A stretch of 32,940 nt of DNA from Candidatus Parvarchaeota archaeon (GCA_023378865.1 JAMCSP010000034.1:1-32940); one strand, 5' to 3'; positions 9,276 through 19,377 are shown, numbered from the stretch's first letter. Notes: generated by a model from the sequence alone, not told the origin. A program made the numbers and translations.

Positions 9276-9812
9276 ATGAAAACCTCAAAAGATGAGCTAA
9301 AAAAGTTGTTTGAAGAACGTGGTTCTATTGAGCTTAATAATAACACGAGAAAATTGCTTTCCGGATCCCACGGAAAGATACTTTCCGGGAAAAAGTTTGT
9401 TGAACTCATTTCAAAACAGAAAAACTATATCATAACTGTCGGGGATATGGTTACACTGACAGCCATATCTGCAGGAATAATACCAAACATGGCAATATTC
9501 GATCTTAAAACCGAAAGGAGAAAAATCGATGGAACGGAGATAATAAAGGCTTATAAAAACATTAAAAAAGTGAAAAACCCTGCAGGAAAGATAACAGGAG
9601 AACTTTTTTCTGTAATAATAAAAAACCTTGGTAAAAAAAGGATAGGAATAAAAGTAAACGGGGAAGAGGATTTGGCAGCCACTTTATGTATAGCTTTATC
9701 TGATTACAATACTATCGTTGCCTGGGGTGTTCCTGGAAAAGGCATAAACGCGGTCAAAATAAATGAAAAAAGAGCAATACATGCACTATCTATAATAAAG
9801 AAAATGAATTAA
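9276..9812 (+). CDS. GTP-dependent dephospho-CoA kinase family (DUF359/PF04019)
   Basis: ITVGDMVTLTAISAGIIPNMAIFDLKTERRKI, NPAGKITGELFSVI, VNGEEDLAATLCIALSDYNTIVAWGVPGKGI. Confidence 0.85.
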   Translation: MKTSKDELKKLFEERGSIELNNNTRKLLSGSHGKILSGKKFVELISKQKNYIITVGDMVTLTAISAGIIPNMAIFDLKTERRKIDGTEIIKAYKNIKKVKNPAGKITGELFSVIIKNLGKKRIGIKVNGEEDLAATLCIALSDYNTIVAWGVPGKGINAVKINEKRAIHALSIIKKMN

Positions 9813-9895
9813 TAACCACGCTTAAGAGACTTAAAATACCTGTAAACGGAATAGCTGGCACTCAAAATGCACAATCCCTGCTTTTATCTGCTATT

Positions 9896-10456
9896 CTATG
9901 AGTATGCTTTCCAGCTTTCCCATACAAAATACATGAAATTTATTACCGACTTTACTGCTTTATTGTCAAGATTGATGAAAACATCTTTATACTTAAAATC
10001 TTTTGGTATGTAAAGGGAATCTATAAGTTTTATTTTTCCTTCTTTTGTAAGCATAATATTGTTTCCACCCAATAAATCGCCGTGTATGTAACCGTTTCCG
10101 TGCAATGTTTCTACAGTATCTTCAAGTTGCTGCTTTACACTGTAAAAAAACTTTTCATCACTGCCCCTTATTTTGTAGAGAGAGTTCATAAGCATGTCTC
10201 CATCTATCTTTTCCAGAACATAGGCTTTTTTGCCATCGACTTCTTCAAGCGCAAGTGGCTTAACGATGTTATCTGGAGCCAGATTGTATTCTCTTTTCAT
10301 CATCTTAAACCGTTCCTTTGGGCTGTATTTTGCCTTAAGATAATTTCCTGCCTTTTTGTCCAGGCCTAGCTGTTCAATTACAAAAAGCTCTGTATCTAAA
10401 CCTGTTTCAGGTTTTACGAACACATCTGAAAGAGCTTCTTCAAGTTTTTTGTACAT
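9896..10456 (-). CDS. Minimal protein-kinase-like phosphotransferase
   Basis: Catalytic-loop-like IHGDLLGGNNIML followed by KIKLIDSLY; hinge-like KAYVLEKIDGD. Confidence 0.75.
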   Translation of the reverse strand: MYKKLEEALSDVFVKPETGLDTELFVIEQLGLDKKAGNYLKAKYSPKERFKMMKREYNLAPDNIVKPLALEEVDGKKAYVLEKIDGDMLMNSLYKIRGSDEKFFYSVKQQLEDTVETLHGNGYIHGDLLGGNNIMLTKEGKIKLIDSLYIPKDFKYKDVFINLDNKAVKSVINFMYFVWESWKAYS

Positions 10457-10593
10457 AGCTAATTATGAAATTAACTAGTATAAATATTTTACTATTCTAC
10501 CATAATAAAAATAAAATACCCTTATATTAAACATTTTCTAATTGAAAATCTATTGTTATCAGGTAGTTTAAAACGGTAAAAAGTAAAAACGAT

Positions 10594-11337
10594 CTATTCC
10601 TCTCTCCATCTGGAACGTTTTACAGCAAATACTATCAAAGCAATGGAAACTGCAATAAGAACTGTCCATGAAATTAATATAAAAGAACTGGAGAACTTAA
10701 CAAAACCTATGCTGCTCTGTGCTATTATTGCAGAAAATGTGGTTGGAGAGATGTAAGCAAGGTACCTAAAAGGCAGTGGTATGTATGTAACAGGGTAGTA
10801 AACCGGCGGCAGAGTAGACAGAACCATAGAAATAAGTCCCATAAACGCCCAGCCCTCTATAACATCCCTGCTTATTGTTGAGATGAAAAAACCCAGAGAA
10901 ATGGAAAACATAAAGGTAAGAAGCATAACCGCTGTAACAGTCAAAGCAGCTATTGCTGAAATATGGATAAATATGACTGCTAAAACCGAAAGAACTATTA
11001 AATCTGGTATTGAAAAAACTAACTCAGACAATGCTATCCCCGCAACATAAATTGCCGGAGAAACGGGAGAGCTGACAAGCATATCCTGCAGTTTCATGTC
11101 ATTCCTTAGATGCGTAAGGTCACCCTGAATAGATATGCCGTTATTTACCATTACCAAAATAAATCCGCCAAGTATGCCGACATTAAGCAGTGTTCCGTGG
11201 CTTACAAAAAATATTATTATAAGTAAACCGAAAGGAGCAAGTATTGTATTCACAAGCATAACCGGAAAGTTTTTCATTGCATAAATCGCATTAGCCATCA
11301 CTGAAGCGGAAAGCTGGCTGAACTTACTGGTTTTCAT
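10594..11337 (-). CDS. ABC-2 type transporter permease
   Basis: Multi-TM 247 aa protein whose start overlaps the stop of the adjacent ABC ATPase by 4 nt. Confidence 0.82.
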   Translation of the reverse strand: MKTSKFSQLSASVMANAIYAMKNFPVMLVNTILAPFGLLIIIFFVSHGTLLNVGILGGFILVMVNNGISIQGDLTHLRNDMKLQDMLVSSPVSPAIYVAGIALSELVFSIPDLIVLSVLAVIFIHISAIAALTVTAVMLLTFMFSISLGFFISTISRDVIEGWAFMGLISMVLSTLPPVYYPVTYIPLPFRYLAYISPTTFSAIIAQSSIGFVKFSSSFILISWTVLIAVSIALIVFAVKRSRWREE

Positions 11338-12254
11338 TTTTCTTCCTCCTTATTTATATCGCCCACAAGCATGTAAAATATGTCTTCCAAAGAAGTAGGA
11401 TTTATGGAAAATTTTACTTTTGTCTTTATCAGCTTTTTAGCAAGATTATTTGCAGTAATTTCATCGGAGAAAACCTGAAAAGTACCGTCGTTTTTCTTTA
11501 CAACTTTTCCATTTAATCTGATCTTTTTACTTAAACCGTTAAATATTTTTATTGCATACGGATAGCCAATGGCATTTCTTATATCGTTTATAGTACCTGC
11601 TTTTACAAGTTTTCCTTTGTTCAGTATGATTATATAGTCAGACAATTCTTCTGCCTCCTCAAGATAATGTGTTGTCAATATGATAAGATGCTCTTTTTTT
11701 AACTGGTTGAGGACATCCCAAAGCTCTTTTCTTGATATAGGATCCAAACCTGTTGTGGGCTCATCTAAAAAGATTATTTTTGCATCGGATGAAATCACTA
11801 AAGCGACCAAAACTTTTCGTTTTGTGCCACCCGATAGTTTTCTGGGCAATTTATCGGCATATTTTTCCAGTTTAAATCTGGATATAACTGCATTTGTCCT
11901 TTCTTTTGCTTCTTTAAAACTTAGACCTCTCCATAGGAGATAAGCGTATATGTTTTCTCTTGCTGTCATCCAGGGTATAAGCTCTGCTTCTTGTGGTATT
12001 ACTGCTATTCTGTCTCTTATTTCTTTTGGATTTTTCACAACATCAATTCCGTCTAAGTACACTCTTCCTGCAGAGGGAAGCAATTCAGTAGAAACTATCC
12101 TTATAAAAGTAGTTTTGCCCGCCCCGTTCCTGCCTATTAATGTAAATATCCCATTTATATCCAAATCCAAAGACACATTTTTTAAGGCAGATGAACTCTT
12201 TCTTTTCTTATCCTTATAGCTCTTGCTTAAGTGTCTTATGATTAGCTTTACCAT
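11334..12254 (-). CDS. ABC transporter ATP-binding protein
   Basis: Walker A GRNGAGKTTF, signature LSGGTKRKV, Walker B IIFLDEPTTGLD, TTHYLEEAEEL. Confidence 0.95.
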   Translation of the reverse strand: MVKLIIRHLSKSYKDKKRKSSSALKNVSLDLDINGIFTLIGRNGAGKTTFIRIVSTELLPSAGRVYLDGIDVVKNPKEIRDRIAVIPQEAELIPWMTARENIYAYLLWRGLSFKEAKERTNAVISRFKLEKYADKLPRKLSGGTKRKVLVALVISSDAKIIFLDEPTTGLDPISRKELWDVLNQLKKEHLIILTTHYLEEAEELSDYIIILNKGKLVKAGTINDIRNAIGYPYAIKIFNGLSKKIRLNGKVVKKNDGTFQVFSDEITANNLAKKLIKTKVKFSINPTSLEDIFYMLVGDINKEEEK

Positions 12255-12343
12255 ACCCGTAAATGGTTTTTTTAAGTATTAAATTATATCCTAAATAAAC
12301 ATAATTTTATTACATATTAATTTTACAAAAACATGATAAAATA

Positions 12344-13072
12344 ATGGAGATAAAGGCCGTTAACCTTACGAAGAGCTTTAAAAACAACCTTGCATTGGAT
12401 TCAATAAGCTTTGACATAAAAGGCAGGGGAATAATAGGTTATCTTGGCCCTAATGGTGCTGGAAAAACAACTACCTTTAAGATACTTTCAAACTTAGCAA
12501 GAGCTGATTCTGGAGAAGCATTTATCAACGGAATAAACATAAAAAACTATAAAACTGCATTGAAAAACATTGCAGCATTGGTTGACGAACCGGAACCATA
12601 TGATGAAATGACAATACGTGAGTTCCTTGAATTTATCGGAAAGATAAGAGAAATGGATAAACTACTGATTGAAAACAGGATAAAGGAGCTTGGAAAGGAA
12701 TTAAACCTAGAAGATCTAAATAAAAAATGCGGCCAGCTTTCTAAAGGAAACCGGCAAAGGGTAGTGATAGCAGCGGTACTTCTGCCTGACACGGGTATTT
12801 TGCTGCTAGATGAACCAACGAGCGGGTTAGATCCGGCGGAAGCATATGACATAAAAAAACTACTTAAAAAGCTAAAGAAAACAAAACTGATAATATTAAG
12901 CTCTCATTTGCTGGATGAAATAAAGGAACTATGCGATTATGTTATACTATTGGATAAAGGAAAAATAATCGCGCAGGGATCAGTAAAGAGCATAATAAAG
13001 AAATTCGGCAGCGGAAAAGGGGAGAAAGGCCTTGAAAAGGCGTATATAAATTTGGTGCGTGGCAAAACATGA
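12344..13072 (+). CDS. ABC transporter ATP-binding protein
   Basis: Walker A GPNGAGKTTT, signature LSKGNRQRV, Walker B ILLLDEPTSGLD. Confidence 0.95.
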   Translation: MEIKAVNLTKSFKNNLALDSISFDIKGRGIIGYLGPNGAGKTTTFKILSNLARADSGEAFINGINIKNYKTALKNIAALVDEPEPYDEMTIREFLEFIGKIREMDKLLIENRIKELGKELNLEDLNKKCGQLSKGNRQRVVIAAVLLPDTGILLLDEPTSGLDPAEAYDIKKLLKKLKKTKLIILSSHLLDEIKELCDYVILLDKGKIIAQGSVKSIIKKFGSGKGEKGLEKAYINLVRGKT

Positions 13073-13830
13073 AAAACAGGGCCTTTTATGCGTTTTTTAA
13101 TGCAGAGTTAAAGATGGCAAAAAGCCAGATCATAGCTTTTTCCTTCCTTTCATTTATAATAGTGGTATTAACAGGCATGCTTTCAATAAAGGCACTGTTC
13201 AACAGCACGGATTTCTTTGAAAGCATCGGTTTAGTGATATGGCTTATGATAGGAATTGCCGCAACTAACGTAGCAGCGGGCATAGGCGTAATAGACTTCA
13301 ATAAAAGAGCAGGTTTGCTTGTTCTATCGCAGCCGGTAGACAGGAAATTAATCTTTTTATCAAGGCTTTTTGCTGCTTTTTTGATAATTTTACTTCCTAT
13401 AACAGTGCTTTATATCTCCGGGTTCGCAATGAGTCTATTGCTTTACAAAGTAAGCATACCTAACATCTTTTTATCATATGCATTATCTGTTCTATACGCT
13501 TTTTCATTCACGGCAATGGTTTCGGGAATAAGTGCAATGTCCAGGGAGAAAAGCACGCCCATAAGCTTCGGTTTGACATTTGCTTTCCTTGCAGTTTTTG
13601 TCTTCGCAATATTCAGCAAGTTCATTGGAATGCAGCCATGGTTCTTTTTGCCCTACGGCGGATTGATAATAAGCAGCGTGATGGCGGCCCCTTATCTAAT
13701 GCACATTAATCCAGGAAACTATTTTTTCTACTATATGCCATATCTGAATGAAGCATTGCTGATAATGCTTTTATACTTACTAATATTCGCAGCACTCGGC
13801 ATATTCTACTACTCCCGAAGAGAGCTATGA
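13069..13830 (+). CDS. ABC-2 type transporter permease
   Basis: Multi-TM 253 aa protein; 4-nt overlap with upstream ATPase. Confidence 0.85.
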   Translation: MKNRAFYAFFNAELKMAKSQIIAFSFLSFIIVVLTGMLSIKALFNSTDFFESIGLVIWLMIGIAATNVAAGIGVIDFNKRAGLLVLSQPVDRKLIFLSRLFAAFLIILLPITVLYISGFAMSLLLYKVSIPNIFLSYALSVLYAFSFTAMVSGISAMSREKSTPISFGLTFAFLAVFVFAIFSKFIGMQPWFFLPYGGLIISSVMAAPYLMHINPGNYFFYYMPYLNEALLIMLLYLLIFAALGIFYYSRREL

Positions 13831-14885
13831 AATTCTTTGAATAATCTTATAAAATGACTTAGACTTCTTACTTTGTTTTCTCCAGCCGCTTTCGCAACTC
13901 TATTTCTTACAGCAAGATCGAATGAATCAAGCTTCATATCGGCTATTAAACCTATCTCTGCATCGATTTCATCCAGCTTCCTAAATGAACTGAAAAGGTT
14001 TCTAGCGATTTCGCTTGGCTTATTTTTACTGCCTAGGATTATTTTTTCATTTCCGTTTACCTTTTTACTGTATTCTGAGGGTATCAAAGCAGCAAACTTA
14101 ACATTTTTTGATTCAAGAAACCTGCTTGCAGATATAAGTTCCCGAATGTTATTAAACAGAAAAAGCGGCTTTTTTGGAGAATAATGCCTGTATTTCATGC
14201 CGGGCGATAGTACTCTGCCCTTTTTTACAGTTTTATTTATTTTACCGGACACATATATTTTTCCTAAGAACTTTTCCAGTTCGGATACATCATAAGAACC
14301 TGGTCTAAGCAGCCTATAAGGTTTCTTGCTTATATCTATAACTGTAGATTCAAGCCCAAATGCTGATTTACCGCCATCAATTATAACTGCAACCTTTCCA
14401 AAGAAATCTGCAATTGCATGCTTTGCTTCGGTTGCACTTGGAAAGGTAGAGATATTTGCACTGGGTGCAGCTATCGGAGCATTGCTTTCTTTTATCAATT
14501 CAAGTGCAATCTTATTTCTGGGCATCCTTACTGCTACAGTATTTAAACCTGCTGTAACCGTTTTTGGCAGACCCCTGCTTTTAAAGATAAAGGTCACAGG
14601 GCCGGGCCAAAGCCTCTTTAAAATTACCATTATATTATCGGGGATAACTGCCACTTCCTTCAGCTGATCAAAGCTGCAGACATGCACGATTAGAGGGTTA
14701 TCTGCTGCCCTATTTTTTACTTTAAATATTTCTTTGCATGCCTTTTCATTGAAAGCATTTGCTCCTATTCCATAAACTGTTTCCGTTGGAAAAACCACAA
14801 GTTTTCCGTTTTTAATCTGATTTGCAGCGTATTTTATTCCTTTTTTATCAATTCTCTTCTCAGACATCTTTATTATCCTTGTCAT
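13809..14885 (-). CDS. sua5: Threonylcarbamoyl-AMP synthase (Sua5/YrdC/YwlC)
   Basis: PTETVYGIGANAFNEKACKEIFKVKNRAADNPLIVHV, LWPGPVTFIFKS, VAVRMPRN, APSANIS, plus C-terminal Sua5 linker SPGMKYRHYSP; 3' end overlaps 13069..13830 by 22 nt. Confidence 0.93.
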   Translation of the reverse strand: MTRIIKMSEKRIDKKGIKYAANQIKNGKLVVFPTETVYGIGANAFNEKACKEIFKVKNRAADNPLIVHVCSFDQLKEVAVIPDNIMVILKRLWPGPVTFIFKSRGLPKTVTAGLNTVAVRMPRNKIALELIKESNAPIAAPSANISTFPSATEAKHAIADFFGKVAVIIDGGKSAFGLESTVIDISKKPYRLLRPGSYDVSELEKFLGKIYVSGKINKTVKKGRVLSPGMKYRHYSPKKPLFLFNNIRELISASRFLESKNVKFAALIPSEYSKKVNGNEKIILGSKNKPSEIARNLFSSFRKLDEIDAEIGLIADMKLDSFDLAVRNRVAKAAGENKVRSLSHFIRLFKEFHSSLRE

Positions 14886-16051
14886 ACATTAATTTTCCAC
14901 TTTCTGAAATTAATATTATTTAATACCAATAAAACAAGTATAAGCAGGGCTATAAAAACAAATGTAAGCTTAAAGCCTACATTATCTATTGAAAAGCCTG
15001 ACAATGTCGGCAAAAGCACACCGACTGCCATCATTATTGCAAAGAAGTAGCTGTTTGCAGCATTTCTGAATTTGTCTTTAAATGATCTGCCTATGGTAAT
15101 TATTGAAATAGGGTATGCGAACCCATGTGGTATACCCAAAAGCATAAATGAAACTATGAATATTTCCAGATTCTTTGACAATATCATTACTGTTATGCCT
15201 ATGAACGTTAAGATTATAGTTCCGTTCATAACAAATTTTATGTTGTGAGGAGGCTTAACCGACAGGTATATCCTGGATAAAAAGGATGTAAGGAAAAACA
15301 ATGAAAACACTAATGTAACAAGGGAGAATGAGATATTAAAAGTATCCTTTTCGTATATCCCTGCAAATGCTATCAAAACCGCAAAAGGTATGTTATATGC
15401 CATTATATTGAAAACTGCTGAACGGAAACCGTAGTTTGAGAATACTTTAATCTTGACTTTTTTCTTCTTTTCAACCGGAAACTTCATAAAGGGAGAAAGA
15501 ACAAATGAAACAAAACCAAATGAAGCAAATATAAGAAAAGCCTCCCTTATGTCTACAAATTTAAGAAGCTCTGATTCTATTAACGGCCCAATTATAAGAC
15601 TAAAACTCAACACAACTGTATAAATAGCGAGTATCCTGTCTCTTGTCTTTGAATCATTGAAAAGGCCCGCAGCAGTTATTATATTCGGCATTATAAAACC
15701 CAGGAGAACTCCCATCACTGCAGCCAATACCCAGATACTATAAAAATTGGAAATCCATATACCTAAAAATACAAGCAGGTAAATAAAATTAGAAGCTATA
15801 AACGCTATGCGCCTTTTATCTGCTGATAATTTAGCATTTAAAAGAGCAGTTGTCAGGAAAGTAGTGAAAGACAATAAAGCCGCTATTAAACCGACTTCTG
15901 TTTCTGAAAATCCAAAGTAATACTTAACAAGCAATGGAACAGAGGTTGTAAGCATGTTGTTGCTTGCACGTATTGAAAAGGTTATTATCATTATAGTTAA
16001 AACTATGCGAATAAACGAAACGCCTGAACTGCTAACTTTATTCTTTATCAT
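14882..16051 (-). CDS. Major facilitator superfamily transporter
   Basis: About 12 TM segments; ORF opens at 16117 but ATG at 16051 (MIKNKVSSSGVSFIRIV) avoids overlap with the upstream small ORF. Confidence 0.85.
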   Translation of the reverse strand: MIKNKVSSSGVSFIRIVLTIMIITFSIRASNNMLTTSVPLLVKYYFGFSETEVGLIAALLSFTTFLTTALLNAKLSADKRRIAFIASNFIYLLVFLGIWISNFYSIWVLAAVMGVLLGFIMPNIITAAGLFNDSKTRDRILAIYTVVLSFSLIIGPLIESELLKFVDIREAFLIFASFGFVSFVLSPFMKFPVEKKKKVKIKVFSNYGFRSAVFNIMAYNIPFAVLIAFAGIYEKDTFNISFSLVTLVFSLFFLTSFLSRIYLSVKPPHNIKFVMNGTIILTFIGITVMILSKNLEIFIVSFMLLGIPHGFAYPISIITIGRSFKDKFRNAANSYFFAIMMAVGVLLPTLSGFSIDNVGFKLTFVFIALLILVLLVLNNINFRKWKINV

Positions 16052-16056
16052 GGACT

Positions 16057-16275
16057 TTACTTGTATTTTATCTTCATTATCTTGAATAAGCCTTTCCAGC
16101 GGTATAAAACAAGCCATCCAAATGCCAGATATACTATTCCTATCAGGCTTGCCCCGTTAGGGCCGAAATACCTTGTTAAAAAGACTAATATGAGGATAAA
16201 ACCAACTAAAAAATAAAGTATGACTACGGAAAAGAATATCTTCTTCTTTCTACTGCTTAATTCTCCAACTATCAT
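16057..16275 (-). CDS. Small membrane protein, 72 aa
   Basis: Two hydrophobic segments; directly upstream of the MFS gene on the same strand. Confidence 0.6.
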   Translation of the reverse strand: MIVGELSSRKKKIFFSVVILYFLVGFILILVFLTRYFGPNGASLIGIVYLAFGWLVLYRWKGLFKIMKIKYK

Positions 16276-16326
16276 TAATAATTTATAATCCAGTCAGTTA
16301 TATCATTTTAATTATATGGAAAACTA

Positions 16327-16336
16327 TTTATATTAT
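16327..16336 (+). promoter_or_regulatory. TATA box for leaderless 16356 gene
   Basis: atttatatta about 25 nt upstream of ATG 16356. Confidence 0.5.
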
Positions 16337-16355
16337 AACTAATCACTATTTTAAA

Positions 16356-17501
16356 ATGAACAATTATATAAAAAACCTTGGAAAATACTCAAAAAAGGAA
16401 GACTTCTTTGAAGGACAGTGGTACGGCTTCAAGGATCCATTTGAAAAAGCACTTTCAAGTAATAGCAGTGAAAATGGCATGTTGATCTGGCTAAAAGCAA
16501 TAGCAAAATATCATATAAACGAAAGCACGGGTTCAAGGTACTGGACAGAAAAAGCAAAGTCAAACGGTATAACCTACGAAAAAATAGACAATGCTAAAGA
16601 CTTAGATTCACTTGTTTCATTGCTAGGAAACTCTGATTCCAGCCTTTTAAAGAAAGAGAACGGCTACAAAGATTATTACATGCCAAAAAATTTCAAACTT
16701 GAGGACATGTTCAAAAGCTCCTCATCAGGCACTACAGGGCCGGCAAAGACTGTTTATCACACCCCTCAGTCTTTGTCTATTTCTGCAGTCAATGAATACA
16801 CGGGAATAAAGGCGCAGTACCCCGTAAAAGATCTAAAAAACAAAAAGTTAGTGGCTGCTGGGCCTATTGGTGCTTATCAGGAAGAACACAAGAAACTTGC
16901 AGAGCTTCTTGGGATGGAATATATAGGAAATGAATTTGAAACAAAGGGATTAAAGCTTTTAAGTCCGGAGCAGATGATGGAAGCAATGAAGCCAGTGATG
17001 GAAAAAGAGATATACACGTTGAAGCAAGGTAACGTCGGAATAGCAACTGCTGCAATGGAAATGCTTTCAATGATGCCAAAAGAAGTATTTTATGGTACAG
17101 ATATAATAAAGGTATCGGGAACGCAGATAAATACAGATATGTTAAAAAAGATGGAGAACAGACTCGGTAAAAAACTCATACCGATGTATGGCCACTATGC
17201 CGGAAAGTCTTCAATAGGCTTTAAAGACGGTGTAAGTATAGTTCATTTAGGCGGCGGAAAGATATATTTCAGCAGTGACATAGCTTATTTCCCACCATTT
17301 CCAGTCACATATATTTATATGAATTACCAAGAGAGAACTACTGCATATGGAGAAAAAGTACCAACAAAGATGATAGTTGCCGAGCCTGAACTTTTGCTAA
17401 TAAATGATGAAGACTACGCAGTAAAAACAAAATCAATGAAAACAACAAAAGCTTTCAAAAAGATAGACGGAATTTCCAATCTTTCAAGATCTTTAAATTA
17501 A
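16356..17501 (+). CDS. Divergent adenylate-forming (AMP-binding) enzyme, 381 aa
   Basis: A3-like phosphate-binding loop SSSSGTTGPAKTVYHT; VSGTQIN and PMYGHYAGKSSIGF; short or atypical C-terminal lid. Confidence 0.65.
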   Translation: MNNYIKNLGKYSKKEDFFEGQWYGFKDPFEKALSSNSSENGMLIWLKAIAKYHINESTGSRYWTEKAKSNGITYEKIDNAKDLDSLVSLLGNSDSSLLKKENGYKDYYMPKNFKLEDMFKSSSSGTTGPAKTVYHTPQSLSISAVNEYTGIKAQYPVKDLKNKKLVAAGPIGAYQEEHKKLAELLGMEYIGNEFETKGLKLLSPEQMMEAMKPVMEKEIYTLKQGNVGIATAAMEMLSMMPKEVFYGTDIIKVSGTQINTDMLKKMENRLGKKLIPMYGHYAGKSSIGFKDGVSIVHLGGGKIYFSSDIAYFPPFPVTYIYMNYQERTTAYGEKVPTKMIVAEPELLLINDEDYAVKTKSMKTTKAFKKIDGISNLSRSLN

Positions 17502-18853
17502 TAGTGTTCTATCCCCCTTTTATCTATAATCTTAGGGCTTTTAATTCTCTTGGGATCATAAAAAGGAATTTTGTCCTTATCTACTAGCTCAACTTCAAGT
17601 GAAGCCAATTTTTTGTCCAGTACATACTTTAGTTCCATCTCTTTTTTGGATAATTTATCTAAGATTAGGTTAACTACCTCCTCTTTACTGCCTTTAAATT
17701 CATTTTTATAAAAGTAAAAAGTCAGCTTATCCAAGCCATTTTCTCTAGTTATCTCAGTGTATCCTTCTCCTAGATTTAATTTTCTTGATGCAAAGGCAAG
17801 AACGTCATCTATTATTATATCATCCAATTTTGATACGCTGAAATTGACAAGCTTATTTGTCCTGCCGAGAAATTCAAGATACATATAATCCTTGTCTATG
17901 CCTATAAACCTGACTTTCTCCTTTGTATTATAATTTATTAAAGGCACGTGATCATAGCCATTTAATCCCTTGCTTATCAAAAGCAATTCGCCTTCAAGCC
18001 CCTTGAGTTTATTATCAGAGGGATAATAAACCTTTCCATCGGAGTAAATACCAAATTCATTGTTATACCTAGAAAGTTTAAATACAGAAATGTCCGGAAT
18101 ACCTTCGCTCTTCAACAGTTCTTCCGAATAAAATTTGCCACCACAAACCCGCTCAGTAGATGCAAGTATGTCTATTACGCCCCTTACTGGTATCAAAGAA
18201 TAAAGAAGCTTGCATCTTTCAAGATTTAGAGGCTCTCCGCCTACTGAGATGTATATTTCATTTTTACGCGCTATGTAATTTAATTCTTCTCTTGATTTTT
18301 CATCTAAGTTATATATTTCTCTAAACAAAATTGATAGCAAGCTGGATATAAGAATCTTTTTATTAATGTTTGGATGCGAATCTATTATGTAATTTGACTT
18401 TTTCAAAAGATCTAAAAGCGTTTGGCCTGGCCCGGGATTTAATTCTATTGATTTCCCAATCTCGGATATATATGACATGGTTATTCCACTTATAGCAGGC
18501 CTGGGTGGAGCAATATTTATAGTTATATAAGGAATTTCTCCAAGTAATCCCTTATAAAATCCTATAAAAGTCTGACCAAAAACATTCATATCACCATAAG
18601 TTACAGGTATAACTTTAGGTTTTCCAGTCGAACCTGAAGTTTGAAGTAAAGACACATTAGTACGCATGTCAGGTATAAATTTATAGAAGTTATCAATGAA
18701 TAGTTCACCTGAAATTACAGGAATATCCCTAATTACACCTCCTAAATTCTTTGAAGTCAAATTTTTCAGGGGTTTATATGAATCCGACTTATAAAAATCT
18801 ATATTATTTAATGCATATTCAAAAACAGACTTAACATTGGGCTTTGCTGTCAT
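17498..18853 (-). CDS. Adenylate-forming enzyme (PaaK-like / AMP-binding), 451 aa
   Basis: LLQTSGSTGKPKVIPVTYG (A3), SVGGEPLN, DILASTERVCGGKFYSEELL, PLINYNTKEKVRFI, LEFLGRTNKLVNFSVSKLDD. Confidence 0.75.
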   Translation of the reverse strand: MTAKPNVKSVFEYALNNIDFYKSDSYKPLKNLTSKNLGGVIRDIPVISGELFIDNFYKFIPDMRTNVSLLQTSGSTGKPKVIPVTYGDMNVFGQTFIGFYKGLLGEIPYITINIAPPRPAISGITMSYISEIGKSIELNPGPGQTLLDLLKKSNYIIDSHPNINKKILISSLLSILFREIYNLDEKSREELNYIARKNEIYISVGGEPLNLERCKLLYSLIPVRGVIDILASTERVCGGKFYSEELLKSEGIPDISVFKLSRYNNEFGIYSDGKVYYPSDNKLKGLEGELLLISKGLNGYDHVPLINYNTKEKVRFIGIDKDYMYLEFLGRTNKLVNFSVSKLDDIIIDDVLAFASRKLNLGEGYTEITRENGLDKLTFYFYKNEFKGSKEEVVNLILDKLSKKEMELKYVLDKKLASLEVELVDKDKIPFYDPKRIKSPKIIDKRGIEHY

Positions 18854-19377
18854 AATTGAACTTCAGATATAAATTTACATTCTGGGTCTCCCTTTGCCTT
18901 GCAGTATATCTCCTTTGTTGAATATTTTTTATCCATTAAACTAGTAAACATCGCGCTTAAACTACCCGCTGAGAAAAAGCACACTGGTTTCTCAGACTTA
19001 CCAAATATCTCTAAATATGCTTCTGCCATTGGAGAAGGATTAATTGTGGTTACAATTTTATCTTTATCAAAACTAAAAACGAATTTTCCAAGGCCGGATG
19101 TTGCAACAACGTTTGATACCAAATCAAGAATTTTATTGATATCATTATTAAATCTATTTTTATAATCGCTTATTATGCCACTTATGCTAATTGAACCGGC
19201 ATTGTATGCTTCATTTTCATCGTATTTTATGAGTTTACCAATTAAAGACGCAAATATACTCATATTTATAAGCACACCTGGCCTATTCATTAACAGTAAT
19301 CTATTATTCTCAAACCTTATGTTTTTGGTCAAGAGCATCTCATTTAAGAAATTATTTGGGGCTGTATCACTTGACAT
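18850..19377 (-). CDS. V4R (4-vinyl reductase-like) domain protein
   Basis: C-terminal KEIYCKAKGDPECKFIS typical of V4R; FSAGSLSAMFTSLMDKKY; overlaps both neighbours by a few nt. Confidence 0.75.
   Translation of the reverse strand: MSSDTAPNNFLNEMLLTKNIRFENNRLLLMNRPGVLINMSIFASLIGKLIKYDENEAYNAGSISISGIISDYKNRFNNDINKILDLVSNVVATSGLGKFVFSFDKDKIVTTINPSPMAEAYLEIFGKSEKPVCFFSAGSLSAMFTSLMDKKYSTKEIYCKAKGDPECKFISEVQL

Noticed and set aside
11680-12219. Plus-strand ORFs opposite the ABC ATPase
   Set aside because: Shadow ORFs antisense to Walker/signature motifs
12255-12343. Possible operator palindromes between the divergent ABC operons
   Set aside because: Only short AT-rich partial symmetries, no convincing inverted repeat
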